The notes: a model not told the origin generated them from the letters alone. Counted from the stretch's first letter, positions 9,510-29,736 are shown. The stretch is DNA of 64,000 nt from Glandiceps talaboti (GCF_964340395.1 NC_135561.1:3971001-4035000); one strand, 5' to 3'. Made by a program: numbers and translations.

Positions 9510-12500
9510 TTCAACTTTGAGCATTGTTTCCTTCATACAGTCCTTTCACCTGGAATTTTTCTAGATTTCTTTTTTTTGGAATGTTATGAATTTGTCATTT
9601 CCCTATCATCAAAATTCAAAATACCCATTCACCTGGATTCTAGACTAACAGTTTTCCAAACACTGTAGAGTATGACAAATACTCTTTCAAAATCACCCAA
9701 TTGGGAAGTGAGTAAGTAAAGCTATTCCCATGTACATTCCTTGGTACTTGCAATAACAAGACACACATTTCATCATCATCACGTTTTCATTTAGTTTGAC
9801 AAAGTTACTGATTTTTAACTGTGATCAACAAGAATTAAGTTCAGCCTTTGACCTGTACCTACTAAGTTGTCTATGTCTTCACTCCTATAAGTCTGATTCT
9901 CCTAAAATTCTACTTTCTCACTTCTATGCTTCACTAAGTTCTTAAAAGTTTACAGATGGACTCATTAAATGCTGACACAGCAACAGAAATACTGACATGT
10001 GTGTGTGTGAGTTTAAATGGTTTATAGAGTGGAACACAGCTCTGTCATTAGAAACCAAATCAAGCAGAAAGTCGTAGCTATAGACAATATCCTATTACAT
10101 TAGATGGACTACATACTTGGGTAATAACTTACAGGACTATACTGGGAGTGCAATGTATTAACCAAATAATTTGGAACTCATCATCCAGAGTTGGCCTTAA
10201 ATTGAGGCAAAGTGAGCTATTAGGCATACTAAAAGTAGGAATTTCATGACTTTGGTAGTCGTTAACGCTCTTGATGAGGACACGCAACTCAGACTGTTTG
10301 GAAATCATTACACCACGTCACTATGACTCACACATATTTGAGAGCACTACCAGCACCCACCCTTAATGTGTCACGGCAACCACCCCACCCCACCCACTCA
10401 AACTTTTACATGTCTAATTTTTCATTTCATAAAAAATGTTAATATTTAACATTTTTTCGGTATACTTCACTGTGTCATTTAATATGTATAACTTTAATAC
10501 AAACTACACTTTAGCAAAGTAGCCTCTACCCAAAAATACACAGGATTATACAAATATTATATCCTTCGTAAATACTGACAATTTTATGACAGGTTTCAAA
10601 TGCCATTACGATATATAATTTGACAGTTGACATATACATTGTCAAAATAATATTAATTGTTGAAATATGAATCAAAATCACATGTAGATTTCAAAATGAA
10701 ATATCTATAAATACATTTTTTGGTCATTGAATTTATTATGTTACATCCTCAATAACCCAAATACAAATTAAGATGAACTCTGACTACACCTAAACTTACA
10801 AGACTATAACCCAAACAGTTTTGTAAATTAATACCATTTATTACAAACTCTGACTAACTTATTGAACTTAAAACCAAAACAAATCAGTAAATGAATTCAT
10901 ATTTACGATGAACTCCAACTAAACCTATACTTATTAGACCATAACCCCCGCAATTTTTTTTCCCCAAGTAGAAACATCTTATTTTCACACACTGCTGTTT
11001 GCTTACAATGATAAATGTGGTTTACATATCACATCTGACACATTGTCCTGTATAGATTTCATTTTAATTAACTCTGCTACATAGTAGTCTGAAATCTTAA
11101 TGAAACTGACACGAAATCAGTAGCTGTGTTCATTTCATTAGCCTGTTGACTGGTGTTCATTTCATACAACTGTTCACTGGTGAATACTGACTACTTTTGA
11201 CAGCTAAGTATGAAAGTGAGATGAACAGCACAGTTCAGATCACGGCTATATATTTCATGTCGGCATGAGAACGAAGTTGGTTGTACTCTGGGAAAGATCT
11301 TCCCTGGGGGTATACCTAGACAATGTACTTAAAATGTAAGGAATTCCATACTGTCCTGGAAAAGAATGCGATGGGAAGAAATTCGGGATTTCCTAAAAGA
11401 TTGTTCTTGTGATGGGTGTGGTTCAAATTGTGGTGATGTGGGAAAACCTACAGATTGCACATTTTGAGAAACCTCAGTACATTTGGACCCCATCAATCAA
11501 ACCTATGTAGCAATTAGTGTTCTCCCTAGAATTTGATCACAAGAGGACTCCAGGACTGGTAACACCTTCTGGCGTTGACGGTTTAGAGAGACAAAGAAGG
11601 AAACATGTCGGGTCTAGTGTCTAGAGTGCTCAAAGATTATTCATGAGGTTTACTAGAACCTCTGTTACTTCCAAATTTTAGGTAGAGTCTGAGAGAAAAC
11701 TGTACTACAACATTTTTGCATTTTTCCCCATTTTTTATATCTGGCTTATATTTTGTACCTTGTGACTGACATTTTAATATTACTCACTATACTATGTGTT
11801 TTATTGAAACTTTTACGACTATTTTAGGATCTGTTTTCTATGATCAAATTTGTTTCCTCTTAACAAACTTCTTTTAACTGATGTGTGAACTTAAACAATT
11901 GTCACAATTTTGTTTTAATAAACCATGTATTATTATTATTATTATTATCATCAACAATTCTGTACATTTACATCGATTATTTAACATGATTTAAGATCCT
12001 AAATGCCAATGAGAGGATAAATGTAATGTTTTGAAAATGATAGTTTCCAATAGAGTTAATTATAATTATTTTATTACAGTAAAAACTTTGAAACCGTGAC
12101 AACTTTACTTGTTTACACCTCTTGACCAAAACATCAATTTTGTTCAAATGTACCAGTGTAAAGATGAAGAACTATTATCACAACAAGGAAACACTTAAAA
12201 GTGTCTAGTTCTAAATTAGAGGACATGAAATTTTCATGATCTCATTATGGATTGATTCATATGACTTAGACGTCTGATATCAAATATAGCAATACTACTT
12301 TATTTCACCAAATGACTTCGTTGAAGAGGTTTTTTGACTTTAATTCAATTTGACCCTGCCCCTAAGTAATTAATCAGTCTAAAAGTTTGAAATGATTCAA
12401 CACTTCTGATTTCAATCAAAGTACAATTGACACTTTTATGACATTTTGACAACTTCAAAGCTTTGAAAGAAAGTTGTAAAAGTTGCGATCAAACAGCGGT

Positions 12501-12588
12501 TTCAAAATGACATGTATGGAATGAGTTTGCTAGTGATGGTTGACATCATTTCAATAACCAAACAATATCTGCATGTCAACCACACACA

Positions 12589-12621
12589 CCCCCCCCCCCC
12601 TCCAAAAAAAAAAAAAAAAAA
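12589..12621. repeat. Homopolymer C and A runs
   Basis: A run of C (12589-12600) is followed by TCC and a run of A (12604-12621). This is low-complexity sequence inside the intron. Confidence 0.9.
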
Positions 12622-13464
12622 TGGAAATGGAAATACAAATCAGAATGTATTGATTTTCCTGTCTCACATTATGGTGCCAATCAGAAACTTGCACAAAACA
12701 TCCATTTGGTATGTCCCATAGTTTTTAATCTAACTTCTATGCTTATTGATTTCTGCTTTTACCCCAAACTTTGGGAGTCGATGGGGGACAAGATGATTTG
12801 CCCAAATCAACAAGCACAGAATCAAAGCTACATCACTTTTGTATGGGTACATCATATTCATGGTCACCGGAATAGAAAATAAGGTGTGGAGAACAAAACA
12901 ATCAAATAAAACATGGACTCATGAATGTAGTTGGTCATGTTTCCATGGTAACAGATTAGTATGTCACACAATTTAAGTTCACAGCCAATAACAATTTGTT
13001 TCATAGCTAGTTGAATATTAAGTGTAAGTTTGTAACAACCAAGTATTGTACACTGGTGTAATTTGTTAGACATAGAGAGCCCTTAATGTGACAGTTTTAT
13101 GACTGCTAATATATGACCATCACATACTGCAAGTTTCTAGTTAGCTTTTAAGCAACCAAAGAAAATAAACACTTGATGATCTTCTACATACCTTGTAGTT
13201 TATCAGATAATCTACTGTATCTGAACCATACACCTTATACAAGTAATTAGCATACTTAATTGATATTATGTGGCTCTCTTTGCATTCCAGACATCTCCAG
13301 AAAACTTCCACATTTTCTGTATTGCTGTAAGTTTGTGAGGGTTTCCATATGTTTTAAATGTCAACGTCTGCAATTTCCTTCTTGTCTTTGCATTATTTGG
13401 TGCACCATTGTCTCAAAAGTTACAGTGTCAATATTAAGACCTGTCAAGTAGCTGACTTTTTTCA

Positions 13465-13487
13465 GGGGGGGGGGGGGGGGGGGGGGG
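13465..13487. repeat. Run of 23 G
   Basis: This is an uninterrupted G run on the plus strand, C-rich in the GATA transcript. It could form G-quadruplexes on the plus strand and is prone to length error in sequencing. Confidence 0.9.
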
Positions 13488-15892
13488 ATGTCACTTGATG
13501 ATAAATTATACTTCTCTATTTATTTAATTAACTTCTTTATTTCATTTTATCTATAAGGTTAATGAGATGCAGGTTGTAGCCATCATTTAGCTGACCTGAT
13601 TATACTCTGTTAGGGCAAAAGTTAGAGTTTTTTAAAACCCTTCGAGTTGAGATTTGTTGAGACCAGACACCTACCACAGCTACGAGACTTAGCTATCTGA
13701 ATTGGCAATGTCATTCACCAGACATGAACCAGGTCAGATAGCCTTAGTCTCTGGCAGCATGGGTTTGTGGAAACCATCCAGTTTTCACTTGTATTATTAA
13801 TGATTGACAGATTTGTATGTATTTCTGTTTCTCAAATTGTTTGACATACCTAAGTGTTTTTATTAGCCGGGTCATGTTTAATTTCAAAATTATCTTGTCC
13901 ATTATATGATAAATATCATTAACATTTCATATTTTATATTTTATATCAAAGTAATCTAATTTCTGACATTACAATTCGTAAACGAGAACAGCATATACAA
14001 AATTGTCTACTCCCTTCATTAAGTATACTTTGTTCTCAATCACTTTTTTCTTTGTATTTTTCCTGTGAACAGAACAGTAGTAATTAAATATTTATCAAAA
14101 TTATTGTTCTTTTAGTTTGGTTATTAATTTGTTTGTTTGTTGTTCTATACTCTTCTGCTCCTAACATATTTTCTGCATAACATTAACCTTTGAACTACAT
14201 GTCAAGATTTGATTTGATTTATTTTGAACTGTAGACAAAGGACGTGAATACAGATACCCTTTTACTTTCACCCACAGCTTGTAGGGACAGCGACAAGTCG
14301 GCGTTATCTTTTTACGATAGGCCTCGTCGTAACCTAACGTTTTGAGACACTCCACTGACAACCAAACATATGCAGACTATCAACATGTTATCAGCATTTA
14401 CGTCAAAACTTCTTTCTCAGACATTTGAACAGTCAACATATAGCGGATGCTTGCTTTCATAGATTAGCTGATGAAATCAACTTCGCTTTTTTCATTCTGA
14501 AAATAGTTCAAAAACGATCAGGAAACGATTTGGATATTTCCCTGTCCTACAACATTTACGTAAATAACTATTTATCAATGTGCAAGATTTACGAATTATT
14601 TCATGTATCCATTTGAAATTACAAGTTTTTTTAGCCAAGGTTGGAAATGTTGATGAGAAAGTTGAATTTATTCGACAGCTTTCATATCCTAGCTTGAAGA
14701 TTTTAAAAAGAAATCTAAATAGTCTAATATATCCTGCTATTTTGTTCTTTCAAAAGTTAAAATCAAATTTCTTGTGATATTCTGTCAATATTTCCATATC
14801 TTCTTGAGTCCAAATCAATTGAAGAAGCAGGGGAAAAGTACAAGAGAATATAAAATGTTTTCAAAATTAGAAAATAAATGTATCTTTATCTATATTTGGA
14901 GAACTAATCATTGATTGTTAATAATACATGATTAAATATTAATCTAAAAAAAATTAGTTGTCAGACAAAAATATTAATTTGATTGACTTGTATCTATTCA
15001 TGTAGCTACTGCCAATCAAGATAACAAGTTATAGAATTATTTTATTATGACACTATAAGTTATTAATCTTTGTATGATAACTCTCTTAGTGACCTTATGA
15101 TAAAGCAATTGTATTATTCTTACAATGTATCATATTTCATAAGTATTACAGTATCAATTTTCATGTCAGTTATAATTTTGGCAGTGTGTCATTTTGAAAT
15201 GATAACTATCAACATGTGACTCAGGTATTCGTGTGACACACACATCATGGTTGCACAATTTTCTTTGGACAACCCGAGATTTAACACAATGAGTATGAGG
15301 TTTCCTGTCAGTCACAAATTTGGCAGAGAGTTACCTGTGACATAAAAATCATACTTGCATTACTAGTACTAACAAAATCAAATGCAAATTTGTGGTGCTC
15401 TAAATTACAGAGAACACTGGAAAGTATAACTACTAGTAATTAGTATACTTTAATATAACTTATAAATAGTCCAAAATTACATATGATCACTAAATTTTAC
15501 TACCAATGAATCTAGAACCCGATACAGAAAAAAAGAAAACTAATACTTAACAGAATAAATACAGTAATAGAGAGAAGTGTTTTGATTAATGGACTAATAA
15601 ATGACAAATAAAAATGTTGAACTGAAAATCAAAACCAAGAACTTTTTGTGAAAACATTAGTATTACCCTTGAAGTTCTAGTTGTGCATTTATGTTAGTAT
15701 CAGAATTTTATGTGTCTAGTGATGAAAGAAACCTATTTAACCTTTGAACTTTTAACCTTTGAACTTTGACTCATTCATTTATAAATGAGGTGTGACAGGT
15801 GACATCTAAATAGTTACCTATTACCAACCAGTTTACATTACACAGAAACCAATTGCCAAGTACTATTTGTTTAGATGGGTAGGAATACATAC

Positions 15893-16018
15893 TTTGTGCT
15901 GCTTGTAATATAAGCCACAGGCATTGCACACTGGTTCACCTTCATTATTCCTACGCCATAAAGTAGTTACGGTAGTCCCGCAGTTGGAGCAGGAGATACC
16001 CTCATGCCGAGAGCCAGA
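15893..16018 (-). CDS. Alternative C-terminal GATA zinc-finger exon (exon 3b, divergent copy)
   Basis: The exon is 126 nt (42 codons), phase 0 at both ends. Its acceptor TTTCCCAG follows a strong pyrimidine tract, and its donor is AAA|GTATGT. It encodes SGSRHEGISCSNC, then 17 residues, then CNACGLYYKQHK, so the C-X2-C-X17-C-X2-C zinc ligands are intact. It is homologous to the canonical exon at 16082-16207, with 31 of 42 residues identical. In a block of 20 identical residues 10 codons differ synonymously, which indicates long-term purifying selection. The key change is KLH to KQH. By the chicken GATA-1 structure this leucine (Leu37) makes hydrophobic contacts with bases, so specificity or affinity should differ. 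Other changes are RRVG to RHEG and CRTTQ to CGTTV. Use instead of exon 3a gives an equal-length protein. Reading past the donor adds VCIPTHLNK and a stop, which loses the basic tail. Confidence 0.88.
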
Positions 16019-16081
16019 CTGGGAAAGGAGGGAAAGAAAAATAATGAAGACAAAAGAAACCACGTTGTGGGACATACGTAC
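16019..16081 (-). other. 63-nt intron between the duplicated C-finger exons
   Basis: The minus strand starts GTACGTATGTCCC and ends with a long pyrimidine tract and CCCAG. It is 63 nt, near the lower limit for animal introns, and donor and branch region are very close. This is the classic geometry for steric exclusion of one exon by the other. It is also a multiple of three and has no in-frame stop (21 codons, starting VRMSHNVVSF), so retention would leave an open reading frame. Confidence 0.75.
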
Positions 16082-16207
16082 CGAATGCAGCTTGAAATAT
16101 AGTCCGCATGCATTGCAGACTGGTTCACCTTCGTTATTCCTGCGCCAAAGTGTTGTTTGTGTTGTGCGACAATTTGCACACTGTAGACCTACCCGACGTG
16201 AGGCAGA
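16082..16207 (-). CDS. C-terminal GATA zinc-finger exon (exon 3a, canonical copy)
   Basis: The exon is 126 nt, phase 0 at both ends, encoding residues 318-359. It reads SASRRVGLQCANC, 17 residues, then CNACGLYFKLHS. Zinc ligands are Cys327, 330, 348 and 351. This is the main DNA-binding finger of GATA factors, recognising WGATAR. SASRRVGL is the usual start of this exon in GATA4/5/6 genes. Base-contacting residues known from GATA-1 (Thr-Leu before Trp-Arg-Arg, Asn after the third Cys, Leu-Tyr and Leu-His after the fourth) are all present. The acceptor is TTTTCCTTCAG. The donor is TTCG|GTACGT, weaker than that of 3b because the last exon bases pair poorly with U1. It joins upstream to QRRL and downstream to VNRPLAL. 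Confidence 0.93.
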
Positions 16208-25079
<8,872 letters not shown>

Positions 25080-25200
25080 AAATGGAGCTCCGTGGCGCCG
25101 TCTGAAATTCGACGCCATTCCCTGGATCTGGTCCCTCCTTATCCAGCGGCCAATCGCGTGTGCAGTAATTTGCCCCACCCCTTTGATAAACTCTGACTAG
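25080..25200. promoter_or_regulatory. Candidate intronic enhancer or alternative promoter
   Basis: A short CpG-rich block in the first coding intron groups TTATCC (GATA core on minus, 25139-25144), CCAAT (25150-25154), a KLF/Sp-type CCCCACCCC (25173-25181) and CTTTGATAA (25181-25189). The last overlaps a TCF/LEF-type site with a GATA site. This suggests GATA autoregulation and Wnt input, but motif clusters occur by chance and function is inference. Confidence 0.35.
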
Positions 25201-27374
25201 CCTGGAAGCCATTCTCTGAGAAAATGACCGCTTTCTAATTTCTTTAAAGAGATTTTATAGCTATTTTAGCCTTGTTCATGTAATCTTTCCATCGTTTCAC
25301 ATTCCGAAACGCCACATTAAGCCGTTTTATGAACACCAGTTTGTATGCAATATGTTTGCATTTCATCGACTTTGAGCCACAGAGGCGAACGCCATCAACG
25401 ACCACTTGTAGGATATGAAGACACTTGGGACTTCACCTTTTCTTCTGAAGATTGTTTTTCATATATCTTATTATATTGCTCTTTTTCACTACAAGGTTTT
25501 CAGCTTCATTAAAGTCAAGCATTACACCCTACTTTAGAGGATGTAAAAAATAACTAAATACGACTTATGCATCTTTCTAGTACCTGATGTGAAAAGGTAT
25601 ATGCGGAAGATTACGCGAATGTATGATTGTCTATGTATTGCACAACAGTAACTCATTTTCAGAAACTTGTGAACCGAATAGTGAAAACCATTATCTAAGG
25701 TCCTTGTGTGCTCCTTTAGATCTTTCTAACTGCAGCGTGTTTCCGAAGATGTGGGTTGGCCCATACAGACTTTATTGTTTTCCCTTTGTACTTCAAGAAT
25801 ATAACTTATTGGATGCTTAGCTGGTTGGATACGCATTAATCAACAAAAAATATTGCACCGTTGTCAGCGAAAGTACACAATTCACAACACTTTGATTTAT
25901 CAACATCGTGTCATGTCATTCTACCGACGTAGCATGGAGTGAGTGCCCGGAGTGTAAGATAACTATTCGCGAATTCGGTGATATGTTTCCGGACAAATTG
26001 TGTAGATTTCGCACCATTTCGACAGTACATCTGAGGCAAAAGGCTACACATACTGCGGACTTTAGACACGTTATCTTTTTCTACATGTCTTTTTCTCTTT
26101 CGTTGGAGTTTGATGAAGACTACTGTCGGTCATGATAGGCTAATTTTTAGGGGTCGAAATTTCATGAACTTATCCACTTGACTGTTACCAGAGTGATTGC
26201 TGCATAAACTAACTAGAAATCATCGGATTCGGTGACAGTACTTTAGAAACCAAAGTTCGAGTGGTTTTTTTACTCTAGAAACCGTTAATCTGGCGTGTCT
26301 CTGCAGGTTTCCTTATTAAATTTCGTTCAAAATACAGGAGAGGTGCCCCTCAACAACGTTTATGTAAGTAGCCAACAACAGTACTGTACAGAAACTATAC
26401 AGAGACATTCGCCAGTTTACTACAGGGCTAATATGTGGCAGCAACTAGTGTGTATTTGTACTGTAGCAATCAACACGACAACCTGGGATTTACAGTAGTC
26501 CACTGTACAAACTGTGTACAAGCACAAGACTTCAGAGACAAACAAAAAATTCTAACACGTAATTACGAAACTGCGAATATTTTGTAACCACCTACAAGAA
26601 CGCGTAAAGTGAATATTTTGCGAAGCACTTCTGTGAGTAAGTTTATGCAGGTATTGATCAACGTTACTAATCCAAGTTTAAATTTGTGAATCTTCTGTTG
26701 GATTTAGAAACAAATGAAGTCTTTCCCGACTACTGAGATTTCTGATGCCGTGGCTCGTCCAGTCCTATTGTCCGTTGTCGATAGATTCCAGGCGATCTAC
26801 TTCCCGTCGTGACTACCGATGAAATCATGGATGTATAGAACAGTCTCCCCTATTACATCCAAACTTATACCTCCATACGTATACTTTGTAAATTGACACA
26901 CACCATGGTCATATTTAAATAACGCTTTGGTATTTTTCTAACTTTACAGAAGTGTTTTCAGTTTCATAAGTAGGTAAAAAAAGTTTTGGTTTCTAAATAT
27001 TATCAGACAACTTCCCATTGGGGTAGCCCAGACATTTTAATCAGTTCGTTGTCAAATACTTATCTATATACACCTGATAAAATTTGTTTGACCCAAAGTA
27101 TCCCCTCTGAACTATTCACATATACTAGTACTTCCATGCATAATAAACGTGAACTTGGGATTTTCACATTACAATAGATCATGAACCATGCACACAAATA
27201 AATGAAAAGTATTCACTATATAGAGGTAATTAAATAATACTATAATCTTACATGACAGACATACACATATGTTCGCAGATGTCTTGAAAATCCAGTACCG
27301 TCCATACAGACAATCTCCCTTACCACAATCTGTGATACACACACATGCACACACTAATATTTCTTGATATTTAC
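25201..27374 (-). other. Large GATA intron, 5' part
   Basis: This continues the phase-1 intron from the donor ACAG|GTAAAT at 27374. It is moderately CpG-containing up to about 26.8 kb. I see no exon or repeat in it. Confidence 0.6.
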
Positions 27375-28179
27375 CTGTACCTGTCCGCCTAACAACGGAT
27401 CCTGCTCTGTTCACTGATGAAGGGTGCAGTGTGACCGCTGTACCGTCTGGAAATGAAGTCCATGGTGTTATATCGTAAGGCGATGCATATGGATTTAACC
27501 CGTTAGGCCTGGGTATCGTTCCGGTGGTCGTGATAGGTGGACTTGGAGGAAAACTGAATCTTGGACTAACTGAGGGATGTGTCGTCGTGTTGGTATAACC
27601 ACCGTCAGCTTGACCGCACCAAACAGCATGGCTGTTGGTTTGTGCCTGTGACGTTCCCGTCCCTGCTTGTAGATACTGTGCGTGCATCGGCAGCGGCATG
27701 GCTCGGGTGGTAGGTACATATACAGGACTTGTACCCGTGTGGATAAACGTGGTAGGGGTTTCGTAAGTTGGGGGTGCTGTGTGCATAGACATGGTTTGGT
27801 ACATCTGTGACTGGTTTTGCGAGGAACTCTGCGTTGCGGGTTGGTCAAGGTGGTTGAAGAAAACTTCGACGTCTTCAGATGAAGGTAGTTGGCTGGGCTC
27901 TGCTAGACCGATACCGATATTGCTATGGTGCATACCACGTATCGAATGGTAACTGACAGTTTCTTCGCGGTTTCGTACCGACTCCGCGTTTGAACTCTCT
28001 ACGGCTGGAGTAGATTGTTCTACCGACTGGCCACTGCGTGGACTGCTCTCTGGATTTGTCGTGGGTGGTGATGTCCTGTTTTGTGGTCTTGACTCACTTT
28101 CGCTTACACTCGAAGACTGGTGATTTGGCGATGATTTTGTTGCGTCACTTGTTACCCAATTTGTTTCTCCTTGGTCCAT
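27375..28179 (-). CDS. GATA4/5/6-class factor, first coding exon (N-terminal activation region)
   Basis: The exon encodes residues 1-268 plus the first base of codon 269. The ATG at 28179 is the first in-frame Met after a TAG seven codons upstream (28200-28198). The protein region is low in structure and rich in Ser, Thr, Pro and Gln. Conserved islands are EDVEVFFNHLD (103-112), SPVYVPTTRAMPLPMHAQYL (151-170), SVSPRFSFPPSPP (203-215) and SPYDITPWTSF (233-243). SPVYVPTTR and the RFSF/SPP block are typical of GATA4/5/6 activation domains. EVFFNHLD is more familiar from GATA1/2/3. The donor is ACAG|GTAAAT, phase 1. A second possible donor, GGACAG|GTACAG, lies six bases earlier in the same phase and would drop two residues. 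With one C-finger exon the full protein is 500 residues, within the usual GATA4/5/6 size range. Confidence 0.88.
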
Positions 28180-28263
28180 AGGAATCCATATATAACTCTA
28201 ACCAATGTACTACGGGAACTACAACTTTTTATAGTTTCTATGAAAATCGAGAAGACTGCAAGT
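28180..28263 (-). other. Probable 5' UTR part of the first coding exon
   Basis: A strong 3' splice site, a long pyrimidine tract ending TTTCTTACTAG, precedes 28263. This would leave an 84-nt leader in the exon. An out-of-frame ATG 10 nt before the start codon opens a 14-codon frame that overlaps the start. A non-coding first exon is also the rule in vertebrate GATA4/5/6 genes. Confidence 0.5.
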
Positions 28264-29736
28264 CTAGTAAGAAACAGAAAAAAGAAAAAGATTTAGATTG
28301 TTTCATACATTTGAATAACAATTCTTCACAAGTAGCCGTCAGACGTTAATTTGTAGTTGAATATGAGAGAACGGAAGTACACCAGCTAGTACCTGCATGT
28401 ATATATTGAACGGCCAAAGTGATGTACGTGGAAACCTAACTTATGAATTCCTCGAACTGAAAAAATGACGATGTCAATGTTTTACAGAAGATCAACAAAG
28501 TCCCATACGACTCGACTGTAGTCTAAACTTTTACTGTATTGCTAGTAGCTACCTGCACGATTTGCCATGTAGCGTCACAGTATACACAACACTGTATAGC
28601 ACAACATTTCGACATATATGTCGTGTAAAAACAACAATATATATAAAACAATGACAAGGAAGGTGAACAGCTGTCGAAACAATTCACGCAGGAACTCAAC
28701 ACATACTTTTGGATAAGTCTTTCGCTTGGCTACACGTCCACCGTTTAGTGTCCGCGGTGTATACTGTATAGACCCCTTCCTGGCTTGCTATAAACTAAAT
28801 GTTTAGTCATCACACCAACTTATACGACGCAGACATATGGAACGATTCAAGACAGAGAAAAACAATTTAAAACGTCGATGGCACACGCAGCAATTCCGTT
28901 ACAAGGCTAGTAAATCGGTACATAAATATTTTGGGATGGGGTTATCAGCTGAACATGCCTTCATTGAGAAATTACAACTTCCAATTGTCACAAGTAATGC
29001 ATAGGAACGCCTACCTCCATATGATGGAGTTGATTGAGTGAGTGATCGATTCCCGTTCAAATTAACATACGTCTTTCAAATCAAACCAAAACTTTTCGAA
29101 GTTGAATATGCAAAGACAAAGTTTCGCGGCTAAAAGTTTCAAGGTAGCTCCTGTGTACCCTATCAGTGGTTGGGAAACAGACGCGTTTTATGTGTTGATG
29201 AGACAGAAAACTGTTTGCTTGTACGTAGAACTCTAACAGCTGGTCGGGAGATGTACAATGAACGAAGTGCCAGACGAAAACTAGGTAGATAGTGAAGAAG
29301 ACCTTTTTGAGAGAGATGCGTACTAGTTCAAAAGTTTACTGATATCAGCTATTACACAAGGTCGTTAGAATACTCTTTTAATTTACACAGTGAACAATAT
29401 GTTTTTTAAGTACAGTAATGCATGGACTTTACCCTTCACACTATGTAAACTGGTAACATGCAGGCCCAGCCACCCACCCATGTACCCACCACTTCAACGG
29501 TGTACCACCAAAACGTCAAACGAAAAAGATTCGAGACGTTTTGCCACCGAACGGTCATAAACGTTGGGGATTTCCTCTACAAAGCTTAGATATAACTGAA
29601 GTAATAACTCTATTGGCAGTAAATATCCTATTTGATAAGTTTGCGATAAGTTAACAGCGATAAGGCAGACACCAACACGCATTAAAAAGACTCGTGGCTT
29701 AGCAAAAGTCGTATAACTTCAAAACTGTCAGCCTAC
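28264..29736 (-). other. Probable 5' UTR intron
   Basis: This lies between the predicted donor GGACAG|GTAGGC at 29736 and the acceptor at 28264. No gene or clear repeat is seen. The extent depends on the predicted first exon. Confidence 0.4.

Larger units (their letters stand above)
6541..15892 (-). other. Large GATA intron between C-finger exon 3b and exon 4 (about 9.35 kb)
   Basis: The donor is AAA|GTATGT at 15892 and the acceptor is at 6541. The phase is 0. It holds no coding sequence that I recognise. Visible contents are a 46-bp tandem duplication (7186-7275), a cluster of foldback units (8992-9509), a short TTA microsatellite near 11930, C and A runs near 12590-12621, an X-box-like GTTTCCATGGTAAC (12939-12952) and a 23-G run (13465-13487). 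A gene of this class would be expected to carry intronic enhancers, but none can be placed from one sequence. Confidence 0.75.

Noticed and set aside
15893-16207. Exon 3b as an assembly duplication or dead exon
   Set aside because: The copies differ at 11 residues and at 10 synonymous sites within the block of identical protein sequence. All zinc ligands and both splice sites are intact.
27495-27848. 117-codon frame on the minus strand overlapping the first coding exon
   Set aside because: It is a shadow frame of the GATA N-terminal exon, with no domain of its own.
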